Assembly (NCBI RefSeq): GCF_001723285.1
Contig: NZ_LPWG01000012.1
Location: 355,317-419,316, forward strand
Reading direction: 5' to 3'
From: Methyloceanibacter methanicus
GTDB lineage: Bacteria > Pseudomonadota > Alphaproteobacteria > Rhizobiales > Methyloligellaceae
Length of the DNA: 64,000 nucleotides
Part shown: positions 1 to 9,815 of the stretch, piece after piece
Layout of the letters: the number at the start of each line of letters is the position of its first letter
Numbering within the stretch: position 1 is the first letter of the stretch
Translations under genes and position numbers: made by a program
The notes under the pieces: generated by a model
What the model was told of the DNA's origin: nothing
Seen by the model: the letters and a program-made list of their open reading frames with translations, nothing else
Databases searched by the model: none

Positions 1-1073
1 GCGCTCGATCAGGCAGGCGAGATCGCCCAGCGGATAGAGATCGAGGCGCCCCGGTCGTCCGGAGGGCCGGACCCGGCGCGCTCGGCGAGCTTGGGTGCGG
101 CCCAGACACGACCTACATGACGGAGCTTGCATTGCGGATCGGCGAAGACGCGATCCTCCGTGACGCGGTCCAGGACCGTGCCCGGGAGAGCGGTCGCGGT
201 GGCGTCCGTGCTCAGGATCTGCTGCACGAGTACGTCGTAGTCGAACGGATCGTGCTGCACGAGCGCCGTGCCCCCGATCAGCCAGGGCGCGAGGCCGGCC
301 GCGATGCTGACGGGGCCGGTGAGGGGATAGGGGTTCAACAGGATGTCGTGGCGGTCGAGGCCAAGCGCCATGACGCTCATCGCTCCTTGCAGCAGCAGAT
401 CGTCTTCGTGCCGGAAGAGGGGAACGAGGGGGGCGCCCGGGCGCGCGGTAAAGGTGACGAGCGCCGGACCCGTGCAGGCGCGGGGGGCGAAGCCGGGCGT
501 AGGCCCGTCCAGGATGGCATCGTCCAGAGACGAGACCCCGTCGGGCAGGTCCGGACCGAAGCCCATCACGAAGCGTACGGAAAGCCGCGTGGCGGCCACG
601 TCGCGCAAAAGTGCGGCCGGGCGGTCTCCGCCATACGTGGATATGCCGACCAGGCCCGCAGGCTCCAGCATGTCGCAGACCCGCGCGACCTCGGTGCGGC
701 GCCACAGCATGGGGACGGCGGCAACGCTCAGCCCAGCCCGCCAGGCGCCCAACAGCGTCAACGGGGACTCGATCAGGTTCGGGAGCTGCACCGCAAGGCA
801 GTCGCCCGGCATGAGGCCGAGTTGCTCGAAATACGCAGCCAGGGCGTCGACGGCCGCATCCGCGTCCCCATAGGACAGGCGCCTTGGCGCGGACGGGAGA
901 CTTGCCGCAGACGGGAGCCTCGATGCCGGTGGGACGAGGGAGCGGCGGTTCGGCGGGTCGAGCAGCGCCAGAGCCCCGGGCATCTGCCGGGCACGGCGGC
1001 GCAGCAGCCCCGCAGGCGTGATGCGGGCGCTGTCCTGAGGCCTTTCGTGCTGTGGCGCGGCTAGCGTGGTCAT
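1..1073 (-). CDS. Class I adenylate-forming enzyme (acyl-CoA synthetase-like), 3' end outside window
   Basis: N-terminal two thirds of an AMP-binding enzyme of the ANL superfamily (acyl- or aryl-CoA ligases), which activate a carboxylate as an acyl-adenylate. The segment reading PGDCLAVQLPNLIESPLTLL and the overall fold order fit the large N-terminal subdomain. The usual Ser/Thr/Gly-rich P-loop is poorly kept: the matching place reads ALVTFTARPGAPLVPLFRHE, so the substrate and even activity are open. I start at the ATG at 1073 (MTTLAAPQ); a TTG seven codons upstream is in frame but less likely. The open frame stops at position 9, but another frame at 48-1 reads RLDLYPLGDLACLIER, the expected continuation, so a one-base indel lies near positions 60-75. 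It sits 50 bases downstream of the peptide-binding protein gene on the same strand and may be cotranscribed. Confidence 0.7.
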
Positions 1074-1123
1074 GGGCTTATGACATGGGTTCAAGACATG
1101 GGTTCAGATTCGGTCCTCGGTCG

Positions 1124-2940
1124 CTAGGGCTCTCGCGTCCCGTCGCCTGTGTCCCGATCCTTGTCGTACCACCAAGCGTCGATCTGGTAGCCGTAAAGCG
1201 GCGTTTCGTCCGGGCGTTTCAGCTTCGTCCAATACGCCACCCATTGCTCCGGGAGATAGAACAACGGGACCACGTAGTCACCGGACAGCAGGACCCGATC
1301 CAGCGCGCGCACGGCCGAGACGAAGTCCTCCCGCGTCTTGGCCCCGAGAATGGCCGCGATCATGGCGTCCACGGCTTCGCTCCGGACCCCGGCCAGGTTG
1401 AAGGACCCTTGGGTCTCGGCCGCCTTGCTGCCCCAGCGGAACGATTGCTCGTTGCCCGGGGACAGCGACGCGCCCCAATAGTTGGGGATCATGTCGAACT
1501 CGAAGGTCTGCTTGCGGCGTTCGTACTGCGCGGAGTCGACCTGCCGGATGCGCACGTCGATTCCCACCTGCTTCAGCGCGCCCGCATAGGTGAGCAGCAG
1601 GCGCTCCTGCGCACGGGTCCGCGCCAGGATCTCGAAGGTGAAGGGCTCGCCGGTCTCGGCATTGACGAGCGTGCCGTCCTTCAAGACATAGCCGGCCTCT
1701 CGCAGGAGCTCGAGCGCGGCGATGCGGCCCTCCCGGTTTTGGCCGGAGCCGTCGCTGGCCGCGAACGAGAAGGTCCCGTCCATGATCTCGGGCTTCACGG
1801 CGTCCGGGAAGGGCGCCAGAAGCGCGCGTTCCCTCGCGTCCGCCGGGCGCCCATGGGAGGACAGTTCGGACCGGGCGAAATAGCTCTGCGAATAGGCGAA
1901 CAGGTCGTGATAGAGCGTTCGGTCGACCCATTTGTAGTCGAACAGGCGGATCAGGGCCTGACGCACGCGGGGATCGGCGAATTGCGGCCGGCGCGTGTTA
2001 AACACGAGGGCGGACATGCCCGCCGGCGTTTCGATGGGAAGCGCCTCCGTGACGACCTTTCCTGCGCGCAGCGCGGGGAAGTCGTAGCCTTCCGCCCACA
2101 GATTCGGCGAGAGTTCGTCGCGGATGTCCACAAGCCCGGACTTGAAGGCCTCGAAGAGCGAACTTGCATCCCGGAAATAGTCGACGCGGATCTCGTCGAA
2201 GTTATAGCGCCCGCGATTGACGGGTAGATCGCGCCCCCAATAGTCGGGGTTGCGCTTGTACGTGATGCTCTTGCCCGGATCGACCTCGTCCACGACATAG
2301 GGGCCGCTGCCGATGGGTGGAGCGAGCGTGGTCGCCTCGAAGGCTTCGGGCGTGAGGGCGTGACGCGGCAGAATGGGCATGAGCCCCATGATGAGCGGCA
2401 TTTCCCGGTCGCCGGAGCCGTCGAAGGTGAAGCGCACGGAGCGGTCGCCCGTCTTTTCGACCTTTGTGACCTTCTTGTAGTAGGAGCGGTGATTGGGGCG
2501 CCCGCGGTCTCGCAGGACCGCATGGGAGAAGATGACGTCGTCCACGGTGATCGGCGTGCCGTCGGAGAATTTCGCGTCCCTGTGCAGATTGTACTCGACC
2601 CAGGACCGGTCCGGGGGCGTCTCGACCGTTTCGGCAATGAGGCCGTAAAGCGTGAAAGGCTCGTCGTAGGCCCGCGCCATCAGGGTCTCGTAGACATACT
2701 CGCGCATGCCGTCCGCAGACACGCCCTTGACGATGAAAGGGTTCAGGCTATCGAAGCTTCCTGCTTGGCGAACCGGGCGCGGCCGCCTTTGGGCGCATCG
2801 GGATTGACATAGGAAAAGTGCGTAAAATCAGCCTCAGCCCGGGGCTCGCCATGCATGGCCAGTCCGGCTTTCGGGTCCGCCAGGGCCCCGCCCGGCAAGA
2901 GCAGGAGACCCGCGGTCAGAAGCAAAATAGGGGCTTTCAA
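1124..2940 (-). CDS. ABC transporter periplasmic peptide-binding protein, YejA-like (SBP_bac_5), one frameshift
   Basis: Extracellular solute-binding protein family 5, the periplasmic receptor of oligopeptide-type ABC importers. A TTG start at 2940 opens a signal peptide (MKAPILLLTAGLLLLPGGALA). The mature N-terminus has the YejA-like HFSYVNPDAPKGG motif, followed by REYVYETLMARAYDEPFTLY and the long ligand-binding domain up to the stop at 1124. The frame breaks near 2758: the upstream frame ends in QEASIA, whereas one added G gives KQGSFDSLNPFIVKG, the expected family sequence. With that base the span is exactly 606 codons. No permease or ATPase genes are visible next to it; they may lie elsewhere. 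The frameshift is more likely a sequencing error than gene decay, since the rest is well kept. Confidence 0.85.
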
Positions 2941-3201
2941 CGATGACCTTGGATGGCTATAGATGCCAGCGTGTTACGCTATGTGGTTAAGGGTAACATT
3001 CCTGATCACGAATTCTTATGCCGGACCGAATCCTTCCCCAGTCTAATCCATTGGAAGGCAGAGAGTACGGCAAGCCCGAGTCAGCGGTCATTAGCCACGC
3101 CCGCGCCGCATTTCGGGTATTGACCCTAGTTTTGAAGAACGGGCACCGATTTGGGCAGGCAGGCCTTTGCAAGCCCGCAGAATAGAGAGGAAAGGTCGTT
3201 G

Positions 3202-3944
3202 ATGATCTGGTCCAAGGATCGCTGGAACTACTTTCGCCGCGACGCGGCGCGTACCGTGTTGGGCGTATGTCTTCTGGCGCTCGGCGTAACCTCTGCCAGC
3301 GTTGTTGCGATGGCCCAGCAGCCCAATTCTTCCGCCGCGCCAAAGGGCGCCCCGGCGGCCGGCGCCGCGGGTGTCGCTCAGGACGCCTGGGTCAAGCTTT
3401 GCATGAAGAACGAGCAGACGGGCAGCAAACAGATTTGCTTGATCAACCATGAGGCCTCGAGCCGAATACAGGCATGGTGCTGATCGCCGCGGCCGTGCGC
3501 GTCGCGGAAGGCGAGGACAAGAAGCAGCTTCTCATCCGTGTGCCGACGGCTTACGCGCTGGTGATGCCCGCCGGCGTGCAGATTCGCATCGACGAGCAGC
3601 AGCCCATCCAGCTGCAATACTCGATCTGCTTCCCGACCAGTTGCCAGGTGCAGATGGAACTCACCGACGACCTCCTGCAGAAGATGCGCGCGGGCAATCA
3701 GATGGTCGTTGCCGCCATGAACATCCAGCAGAAGACGATGGGCTTCCCGGTGCCGCTGACCGGTTTCACCAAAGCCTTTGACGGCCCGCCGGTCGACAAC
3801 CAGGTGTACGAGGAGCAACGCCGCCAGCTGATGGAAATGTTCCGTAAGCGTCAGCAGGAGCTGGCCGCCAAGGCCCGTCAGGGTCAAGGCGCTGCCGGTC
3901 AGCCCGGTGCCGCTCCGCAAGCGCCGGCCGCCCCGCAGCAATAG
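3202..3944 (+). CDS. Invasion-associated locus B (IalB) family secreted protein, one frameshift
   Basis: Member of the IalB family, periplasmic or surface proteins widespread in alphaproteobacteria; the name comes from Bartonella, but most members have no proven invasion role. ATG at 3202 follows a purine-rich site (GAGAGGAAAGG, 3186-3196). A signal peptide (hydrophobic LGVCLLALGVTSASVVAMA) leads to the family's paired cysteines: WVKLCMKN, KQICLIN, and later YSICFPTSCQVQMEL. The C-terminus is a charged Gln/Arg-rich helix and a Gly/Pro/Ala/Gln-rich tail. The frame breaks near 3452, in a G run; one added G restores NHEGLEPNTGMVLIAA and makes the span exactly 248 codons. It stands alone, divergent from the peptide-binding protein and convergent with hspQ. 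Confidence 0.85.
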
Positions 3945-3966
3945 CCGCAACAATCGAACATGGATT

Positions 3967-3998
3967 GGGCCGCGCCGGGTCTCCCGCGCGGCCCTTTT
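3967..3998 (+). terminator. Rho-independent terminator after the IalB gene
   Basis: A 9-bp GC stem (GGGCCGCGC at 3967-3975 with GCGCGGCCC at 3986-3994) and a 10-base loop are followed by TTTT. It lies 22 bases after the IalB stop, between that gene and the convergent hspQ. Confidence 0.75.
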
Positions 3999-4088
3999 CG
4001 TGCGCGGGTCCCGGTTGCGGCGCGTTGCCGAAACGGGCGGCGGCGGCACCGCTCGCCACCGCAAGGCCGATGACGGCAAGGCCGGCGG

Positions 4089-4419
4089 CTAGTGCTCCTG
4101 CACGAAACGGAAGCGGAAGACGCCGTCCCTCAGGTCTTCGAAGAACTCGGGGATTTGCGGATGCCGCAGGGCTCGCCGGATTCGTCCGGCAGCAGGTTCT
4201 GCTCGGAGACATAGCGACGTACTCGGTGTCCGCGTTCTCGGCCAGAAGATGGTAATAGGGCTGGTCCTTGGCGGGGCGCACCTCCGCGGGGATCGAAGCA
4301 TACCACTCTTCGGTATTGGAGAAGGTCGGGTCCACGTCGAAGATGACGCCGCGGAACGGGTAGACCCTGTGCCGCACCACCTGACCGATCTGATATCGCG
4401 CGTTTCGAACTGTAGACAT
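4089..4419 (-). CDS. hspQ: Heat shock protein HspQ (hemimethylated DNA-binding / YccV family), two frameshifts
   Basis: HspQ is a small cytosolic heat-shock protein, known in enterobacteria as a specificity factor and substrate of Lon and as a binder of hemimethylated oriC DNA. ATG at 4419 starts MSTVRNARYQIGQVVRHR, followed by the signature YPFRGVIFDVDPTFSNTEEW and DQPYYHLLAENADTEYVA. The remaining family segments YVSEQNLLPDESGEPC and RHPQIPEFFEDL are present but each in a different frame. One C is missing near 4214 (GTC GC[C] TAT) and one near 4165 (TG[C] CGG). Adding both gives exactly 111 codons and a protein of the usual size, about 110 residues. It is convergent with the IalB gene. Confidence 0.88.
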
Positions 4420-4473
4420 CGCCTGACGATATGATCGCGCGGCGCACACGCTGTCACGCGCGACGGCGGCGCC

Positions 4474-5391
4474 TCAGGACCAGCGTCGATTTGACCACAT
4501 GAACTGTTCCGGGTTCTCCCGGATCCAGGCTTCGAAATAGCGCTGGATGGCGGCCGTGATCGCGCGAATGTCCTCGGCCTGGTTCTGGGTCCGGGGGATT
4601 CGCAACTCGTTGACGTTCACGTCGAAAACCGATCGGTTTCCAATCCGTACGCAGCGGCCGATCCAGATGCGGGCGCCGACCCGGCGCGCGATCATCGCCG
4701 CGATAGGCATGCTCTTGGCGAGATGGCCGAAAAACGGCACCTCGATGCCGTTCCGGTCGTAAAGGTCGGAGATGAAGCCCAGCCGCCCGCCTTGGCGGAC
4801 ATAGTCCATGATGAGGCGCGCCGTCTTCTGGGTTTCGTCGTCGCCGGCCGTCCGGCCTCGGCCAAAAAGTCCACCTGGATAAAGGGCTTGGCGCTGTTCG
4901 CGCAAGTATCGGTCGACGTAGGGATTCTTCACGGACCGGTAGACGCCCGCGGGCCGGACGCCCGCGAGGGTGACCGGCCACATGCCGATCTCCCAGTTGC
5001 CCATATGCATGGTGACGATCAGGGCGGGCCCCATCTTGTCCTTGTAGCGGCCGATCCAATGGCCGTTGGTCACGTGCAGTCGGGTGGGGTCCTTGATGAT
5101 GCGGTCGATATTCATGGTCTCGACCATCACCCGGCCAAGATTGTCCCAAGCGGCGATGGCGATTCGCTCGCGCTCTTCGGGTGTCTTCTCCGGGAACGCC
5201 CGCTCCAGATTGGTCAGGGCCCGCTTGTGGCGGCGATTCCGCTTGCCCAGCACGCGCCAGAAGAAGGCAGAGATGTCGCAGGCCGTGTCGAGCGGCACCA
5301 ACCGCACCAGACCGATCAGGAAGCGCAAGCCCGCGTATTCGAGCCGGTATTTCAGGTCGGTTGCGAAGGACGTGTCGAGGGAATTCGCCAA
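4474..5391 (-). CDS. Lipid A biosynthesis-type lauroyl acyltransferase (LpxL/HtrB family)
   Basis: Inner-membrane acyltransferase of the LpxL/HtrB family, which transfers a secondary acyl chain to lipid A. The catalytic H-x4-E motif is seen in VTMHMGNWEIGMW (about residue 120). Other family segments are LRFLIGLVRLVPLD near the N-terminus, NLERAFPEKTPEERERI, NLGRVMVETMNIDR and GIEVPFFGHLAKSMP. The start is uncertain: no ATG precedes the conserved region, so I chose the TTG at 5391 (MANSLDTSFATDLKYRLEY), which gives 305 residues, the usual length. Its ribosome site is weak, and an upstream start within the 107 bases before ubiH's stop, or a hidden indel, is possible. It follows ubiH on the same strand. 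Confidence 0.8.
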   Translation of the reverse strand: MANSLDTSFATDLKYRLEYAGLRFLIGLVRLVPLDTACDISAFFWRVLGKRNRRHKRALTNLERAFPEKTPEERERIAIAAWDNLGRVMVETMNIDRIIKDPTRLHVTNGHWIGRYKDKMGPALIVTMHMGNWEIGMWPVTLAGVRPAGVYRSVKNPYVDRYLREQRQALYPGGLFGRGRTAGDDETQKTARLIMDYVRQGGRLGFISDLYDRNGIEVPFFGHLAKSMPIAAMIARRVGARIWIGRCVRIGNRSVFDVNVNELRIPRTQNQAEDIRAITAAIQRYFEAWIRENPEQFMWSNRRWS

Positions 5392-5498
5392 AAGTCTTTG
5401 TCTTTCGTTCGGTCTTTGGGATGTGCGCGGGAAGCGCCGATGCGGGTTCAAGGCTGGCGTCTGGACGCGCTTCGTCTTGAAGAAACTCGCAAGCGCCG

Positions 5499-6740
5499 TC
5501 AAGCGGACATGGTTTCGATCGGACGCATGAGGCGCGGCAGATCGACGGGCGGGGCAAGTCCGGCCTGCATCACCAGCCGCTTCAGCGGGGCGAAGGCCTT
5601 GAGCCCGGTCAGGACGGCGCTGCGGGCCAACTGCACCGGCAGAAGGGTGGTCAAGAGCGAGCGGCCCAAGAGGTCGACGCCGATCGTCCGGGATAGGACG
5701 TCGAGCTGGCGGGCCCGGACATATTGGGCGAGGACGGGGGCGCTCCCAGGATCGCGCCCGTGGCGCAAGGCGTCCGCGACGCAGTCCGCAAGCGCGGCGG
5801 CGTCGCGCAGCCCAAGATTGAGGCCCTGAGCCCCGATCGGCGCCATGATATGCGCCGCTTCGCCGATCAAGGCGGTCCGCCGGCCGCGAGCGCCTTGGCG
5901 GTGAGGCCCGCAACGGGAAACGAGGCCCGCGGGCCCACATCGGAAATGACGCGCGAGCGTCTCGTCGAAGCGGTCCTGCAGGCTTGCTGCGAAGCCGATT
6001 TCGTCTTGCTCCATCAGGCCCTTGGCCTCGGCTGTGCCGCCGACCCAGACAAGGCTGGAGGTGTGCGGGTCCGGCGTCGGCACGCTCGTGACCGAGCCGC
6101 CCTCGCGGTGCAACTCGGTGGCGACCCCCTCATGGGGCAGGCTGTGGCGGAAGCTGGACGCGATGGCGGCCTGATCGTAGCGCCAGTCCCGGGTCTCGAT
6201 CTTCGCCGCCTGCCGGCACACGGAGTGGCGCCCGTCCGCACCCGCAACCAGGCGCCCGGCGAGCTGCGCGCCGCTTTCCAGCGTCAACGTGGCGTGGTCT
6301 GGGTCGAGACGTACGGTCTCGATCGCCTCCGGCGCGATATGCGGGATGGTCTCTTGCGCGCGGCCGTAGAGCACCGCATTCAGCGCGGTGTTCGCGATGT
6401 TGAAGCCGAACGAGTCCAGGCCAAGTTCCCGGGCCTCGAATGAGATCTCCGGCGACCGGAGCAGGCTCCTGGACCCATCCACGATCCGAATCGCCCTCAA
6501 AGGGGCGGCATCGGGCAAAAGCTGCTCCCAGACGCCAAGGCGTTTCAGGAAGTCGACGGAGCTCGTCAGCAAGGCTGCGGTGCGCGTCTCCGGCCGCGCA
6601 AGGAGCGCGGTTGGAGGCGGGGGCCCGGCCAGCGCCACCGCCGCGCGACGTGATGGAGCGCGAGGGCCGACGCGGTTCCGGCGGGCCGCGCCGACCACCA
6701 CGACATCATACAACGGGCTGTCCCTCCGGGGCGCGGTCAT
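5499..6740 (-). CDS. ubiH: UbiH/UbiF-family FAD-dependent monooxygenase (ubiquinone biosynthesis), three local indels
   Basis: Flavin-dependent ring hydroxylase of ubiquinone synthesis, membrane-associated. ATG at 6740 (MTAPRRDSPLYDVVVVGA) follows GGAAGGATGGAG. The FAD-binding beta strand VVVVGA is present, then ETRTAALLTSSVDFLKRLG, the mid-protein GADGRHSVCRQAA (family GADG motif) and the second flavin motif AAHIMAPIGAQGLNLGLRDA. The stretch after VVVVGA reads as nonsense (ARRNRVGPRAPSRR). Restoring bases near 6683-6690 (two) and 6646 (one) gives GAGPAGTASALALHHVGAAV, the GxGxxG dinucleotide-binding loop, so three deletions cancel and the downstream frame stays open. Whether it is UbiH, UbiF or UbiL type cannot be decided from sequence alone. 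Confidence 0.85.
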   Translation of the reverse strand: MTAPRRDSPLYDVVVVGAARRNRVGPRAPSRRAAVALAGPPPPTALLARPETRTAALLTSSVDFLKRLGVWEQLLPDAAPLRAIRIVDGSRSLLRSPEISFEARELGLDSFGFNIANTALNAVLYGRAQETIPHIAPEAIETVRLDPDHATLTLESGAQLAGRLVAGADGRHSVCRQAAKIETRDWRYDQAAIASSFRHSLPHEGVATELHREGGSVTSVPTPDPHTSSLVWVGGTAEAKGLMEQDEIGFAASLQDRFDETLARHFRCGPAGLVSRCGPHRQGARGRRTALIGEAAHIMAPIGAQGLNLGLRDAAALADCVADALRHGRDPGSAPVLAQYVRARQLDVLSRTIGVDLLGRSLLTTLLPVQLARSAVLTGLKAFAPLKRLVMQAGLAPPVDLPRLMRPIETMSA

Positions 6741-7226
6741 GCTCCATCCTTCCGGTCCCGTGATAGCCCAGCGCGCGCCGCAACGCACGGCCAAGATTGG
6801 GGTCAAGACGGCCCGATCGTCCAGTTCGGAAAATAGGTCGCTCCCTCCGAGGAACGGGCCCTTGCGGACGGCTCTCTGGGTACACCCCGCTGCCGAAACG
6901 ATCACACGGTTCCGAAGCGTCGATCACGCCTGAAAAACAAAAATTATAACATAAAAACAATGCACTATGGAGATTTTGAGAGCATTTGAAGGAAGCCGCT
7001 CATGAAGCCCGAAACGCTCCGTGGCCAATGTGCAACAGGAGGGTCGCGAAATCCGCCCTGTCGCCGGAGTGTCACACACGCGTCATCGCTCGGGAAATAG
7101 AACGGTTACCGAGGTTCGCAGGAAGCGGGCTCGCTGAATTGCTGAGTTGGAGAGGGGACCAAGATCGCCTCAACCCGGCGACGAAGCCAGATGTAAAACT
7201 TAACTCTATCAGAGTGGAGAGGGGTC
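6741..7226. other. Divergent intergenic region ubiH / porin (486 bp)
   Basis: No gene is supported. An AT-rich island at about 6930-6962 (AAAACAAAAATTATAACAT) is conspicuous against the GC-rich background and is a plausible promoter or regulator-binding area for the porin or ubiH. The porin ribosome site (GGAGAGGGG) ends the region. Confidence 0.4.
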
Positions 7227-8579
7227 ATGATCGGGGGACTTAAGAAAGCAAGTCTTTATTTGTTTGCGAGCGCGAGCGCGTTTGCAATCATCGCGTCGGC
7301 CGCACCGGCCGCCAAGGCGCAATACATCACCCGGGCGGAGTTCGAGGACTACAAGAAGTCCCAGCCCAAGGTGGATTGGAAGGGTGCACCGAAAATTTCC
7401 AGCCAGGACGGGAAGTTCAGCTTCAAGGTCCGTGGCCGTTTGCAGATCGACTACAACTCGATCGATCAGGACGAGCCGATCACCGGCGATCCTGACATCA
7501 ACGATTGGGAAGCCCGCCGCGCCCGTCTCGGCGTCGAGGGCGTGATCTGGTACGACTGGGACTACAAGTTCGAGATCGTATTCGCCGGCAACGATACGGA
7601 CGTCAAGGACGCCTACATCGCCTATGCCGGGTTCAGCGATTGGAACAATCTCAAGATCCTGTTCGGTCAGTTCAAGATCGCCAACTCGCTGGAAGGTATG
7701 ACCAGCTCGCGCTTCATCACCTTCATGGAGCGGGCCTTCTTCATTGAAGCGTTCGAGGCTGAGCCCCGCGCGCTCGGTGTCGGCGTCCACGCCGGTAGCG
7801 ACGACGATTTCGGCTGGTCGTTCCAGTCGAGCTACAACGGTCCCAATATCGGCGACGACGGTGTCTGGGATGATGGACCGTCGATCTGGGCCGTCCGCGG
7901 TACGATCGCACCGGTTAACACCGACGACGCCATCGTCCACTTGGGCGCCAGCTATCGGAGCCGCAACAACGGCACCGAAGACGGTGTGTCGGCGCTCTAC
8001 AACTACGAAGCCCGTCCCGGTCTTCACCTGGCGGACAAATTCGTGGAAACCGAGCCGCTCGGCGAATCTGACCAGTACTGGGGCCTTGAAGGCGCCGCCG
8101 TCTACCGCCGCTTCTCGGTCCAGGGTGAATATGCCGAGCTGTCTGCGGACGTGCCGCAGATGTACAAGCGCATGGCCGGTGGCCGGAGCATCAACCCCGA
8201 CTACACCGGTTGGTACATCTTCGGCAGCGTCTTCCTGACGGACGACATGCGGAACTACGAGGCCAAGAAGGGCGAGTTCGGCCGCGTGAAGCCCAACAAT
8301 CCGTTCGACATCAGGAACGGTGGTTGGGGCGCGTGGGAAATCGCCGGCCGCTGGGATAGCGTGGACGTCGGTGCCGATGCCTCCGCACTGCTCGCCGCCG
8401 GTCACGATTGCGACCAGTGTGGCGACGAAGAGGGCTGGACGATTGCTCTGAACTGGTACCCGACCGCTTACACCCGGCTGATGTTCAACGTCATCGGGAC
8501 GGACATCGGCGGTGCGTTCAACGACAACGACGGCGCCGACATCTCCGGCTTCGGAATGCGCGGTCAGATCGACTGGTAA
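7227..8579 (+). CDS. Outer-membrane porin, phosphate-selective OprO/OprP family
   Basis: Beta-barrel porin of 450 residues. ATG at 7227 follows GGAGAGGGGTC. A signal peptide ends at AAPAAKAQ, with the mature chain starting near QYITRAEFEDY. The barrel begins with FSFKVRGRLQIDYNSID, then RRARLGVEGVIWYDWDYKFE, DAYIAYAGFSDWNNLKILFG, FKIANSLEGMTSSRFITFME and alternating aromatic/hydrophobic strands to the end. This order (RGR.Q.D, RRAR.G..G, KFE.DFA-like strand, G..K.P.S.E) is that of the OprP/OprO family. The terminal residue is Trp, an aromatic acceptable for the BAM signal. Codon use is cleaner than in neighbours, as in an abundant protein. Phosphate selectivity is not shown by the sequence. 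A strong terminator follows. Confidence 0.9.
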   Translation: MIGGLKKASLYLFASASAFAIIASAAPAAKAQYITRAEFEDYKKSQPKVDWKGAPKISSQDGKFSFKVRGRLQIDYNSIDQDEPITGDPDINDWEARRARLGVEGVIWYDWDYKFEIVFAGNDTDVKDAYIAYAGFSDWNNLKILFGQFKIANSLEGMTSSRFITFMERAFFIEAFEAEPRALGVGVHAGSDDDFGWSFQSSYNGPNIGDDGVWDDGPSIWAVRGTIAPVNTDDAIVHLGASYRSRNNGTEDGVSALYNYEARPGLHLADKFVETEPLGESDQYWGLEGAAVYRRFSVQGEYAELSADVPQMYKRMAGGRSINPDYTGWYIFGSVFLTDDMRNYEAKKGEFGRVKPNNPFDIRNGGWGAWEIAGRWDSVDVGADASALLAAGHDCDQCGDEEGWTIALNWYPTAYTRLMFNVIGTDIGGAFNDNDGADISGFGMRGQIDW

Positions 8580-8622
8580 GTCGAGGAACTATAGAAGCGA
8601 AGATACCCCCTTTCGCCGAACT

Positions 8623-8656
8623 GCCGCCGCCCATGTCCCGGGCGGCGGCCTTTTCT
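8623..8656 (+). terminator. Rho-independent terminator of the porin gene
   Basis: A perfect 10-bp stem (GCCGCCGCCC at 8623-8632 with GGGCGGCGGC at 8640-8649) and a 7-base loop are followed by CTTTTCTT, 43 bases after the porin stop. Confidence 0.85.
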
Positions 8657-8811
8657 TCGAGAGGGGGCCGATCGATTGGGGCCCGCCGGTTTCGCACGGT
8701 GGGCCTTTTCGCATCCGGTCCCACGGGGCCGAACCGGCGATAGACCAGGCATGGCCAGTTGCGTTATTCAGGTGACTCGGGTGCAACAGCCGCGAAGCCA
8801 GCCGGACCTCC

Positions 8812-9576
8812 ATGACATTCGTTGAATTTCTCACCGATCCGCATGTCTGGGCGAGCTTCCTGGCTTTGAGTGCGATGGAAATCGTGCTCGGCATCGACAA
8901 CGTCGTGTTCATCTCGGTGATGGTCCAGCGCCTGCCGCCGGAGCAGCAGCTCACGGCGCGGCGCATTGGCCTGACGCTGGCGCTCGTCTTCCGCGTCGTC
9001 ATGCTCGCCTTCCTCACCTGGTTCATTCACATGACCACGCCGATCTTCACGGTCAGCGCGTACGCCTTTTCCTGGCGCGACCTCGTGCTGCTTGCAGGCG
9101 GCTTGTTCCTCCTGGTGAAGGGAACCCGCGAGATCCACGAAGGGATCGAGGGGGCCTATGACGGGAGCACCTCCGGTCCCCTGGTCACGTCCATGACCGC
9201 GGCCGTGATCCAGATTGCCGTGATCGATCTCGTCTTTTCCGTGGACTCCATCATCACGGCCGTGGGGATGGCGGACCATATCGAGGTGATGATCGCCGCC
9301 GTGGTCGTGGCCATCGCCGTGATGTATGTCGCCTCGGGCCCCGTCGCGGCCTTCATCGAGCGCCACCCGACGACCAAGATGCTGGCCCTGTCGTTCCTGC
9401 TGCTGATCGGGGCCGCGCTCGTCGCCGATGCGTTCCATTTCCACATTCCGCGCGGTTACATCTACTTCGCCATGGCGTTCTCGGCCGGCGTCGAGTTCGT
9501 CAACGTGCTGGCCAGCCAGAAACGGCGCAAGCGCGATACGGCCGACGGTCCGCCGTCCCCGCCAGGGGAAGAATGA
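8812..9576 (+). CDS. TerC-family integral membrane protein
   Basis: Polytopic inner-membrane protein of the TerC family (254 residues, about seven membrane segments). Members are linked to tellurite resistance and, in better studied cases, to manganese export. Family landmarks: MEIVLGIDNVVFISVMVQRLP near the N-terminus with the conserved Asp-Asn, and VIDLVFSVDSIITAVGM near residue 145 with the conserved Asp-Ser, both in membrane helices. WASFLALSAMEIVLGIDN precedes the first acidic pair. The C-terminus is a short charged tail ending PSPPGEE. It is a single gene, with no ter operon nearby, so a tellurite role is not implied. Confidence 0.9.
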   Translation: MTFVEFLTDPHVWASFLALSAMEIVLGIDNVVFISVMVQRLPPEQQLTARRIGLTLALVFRVVMLAFLTWFIHMTTPIFTVSAYAFSWRDLVLLAGGLFLLVKGTREIHEGIEGAYDGSTSGPLVTSMTAAVIQIAVIDLVFSVDSIITAVGMADHIEVMIAAVVVAIAVMYVASGPVAAFIERHPTTKMLALSFLLLIGAALVADAFHFHIPRGYIYFAMAFSAGVEFVNVLASQKRRKRDTADGPPSPPGEE

Positions 9577-9815
9577 CCACGGACGAAATCCGAATAGAGT
9601 GGTAGAATCGTCACCCGGGCCGCGGTGAATGTCGCCGAAAATGGCACATGACCCGGTGGGTTTTGTGGACAACCGGCCGATCGCTAGAAAACTGTTACAT
9701 GGGCCCGCTACGCCGTTGCCATACGCTCATGGGGACGGCTGCGTATTTTTTAGTCGCAGCGCACAAAATATCGCGTTGAGCGGATCACCATTCCCGTAGT
9801 ACGCAGAGTCGCGAC

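Noticed and set aside
117..1064. Long plus-strand open frame opposite the adenylate-forming enzyme
   Set aside because: Arg/Gln/Glu-rich shadow of the minus-strand gene, a common artefact in GC-rich DNA; no family-like sequence.
1082..1106. Direct repeat GACATGGGTTCA, two copies one base apart
   Set aside because: Short and isolated at the start of the ligase gene; no operator-like symmetry or second occurrence to support a function.
4454..5557. Second long minus-strand frame over the acyltransferase
   Set aside because: Composition is Arg/Pro-rich and overlaps the conserved acyltransferase frame, which carries the HMGNWE motif.
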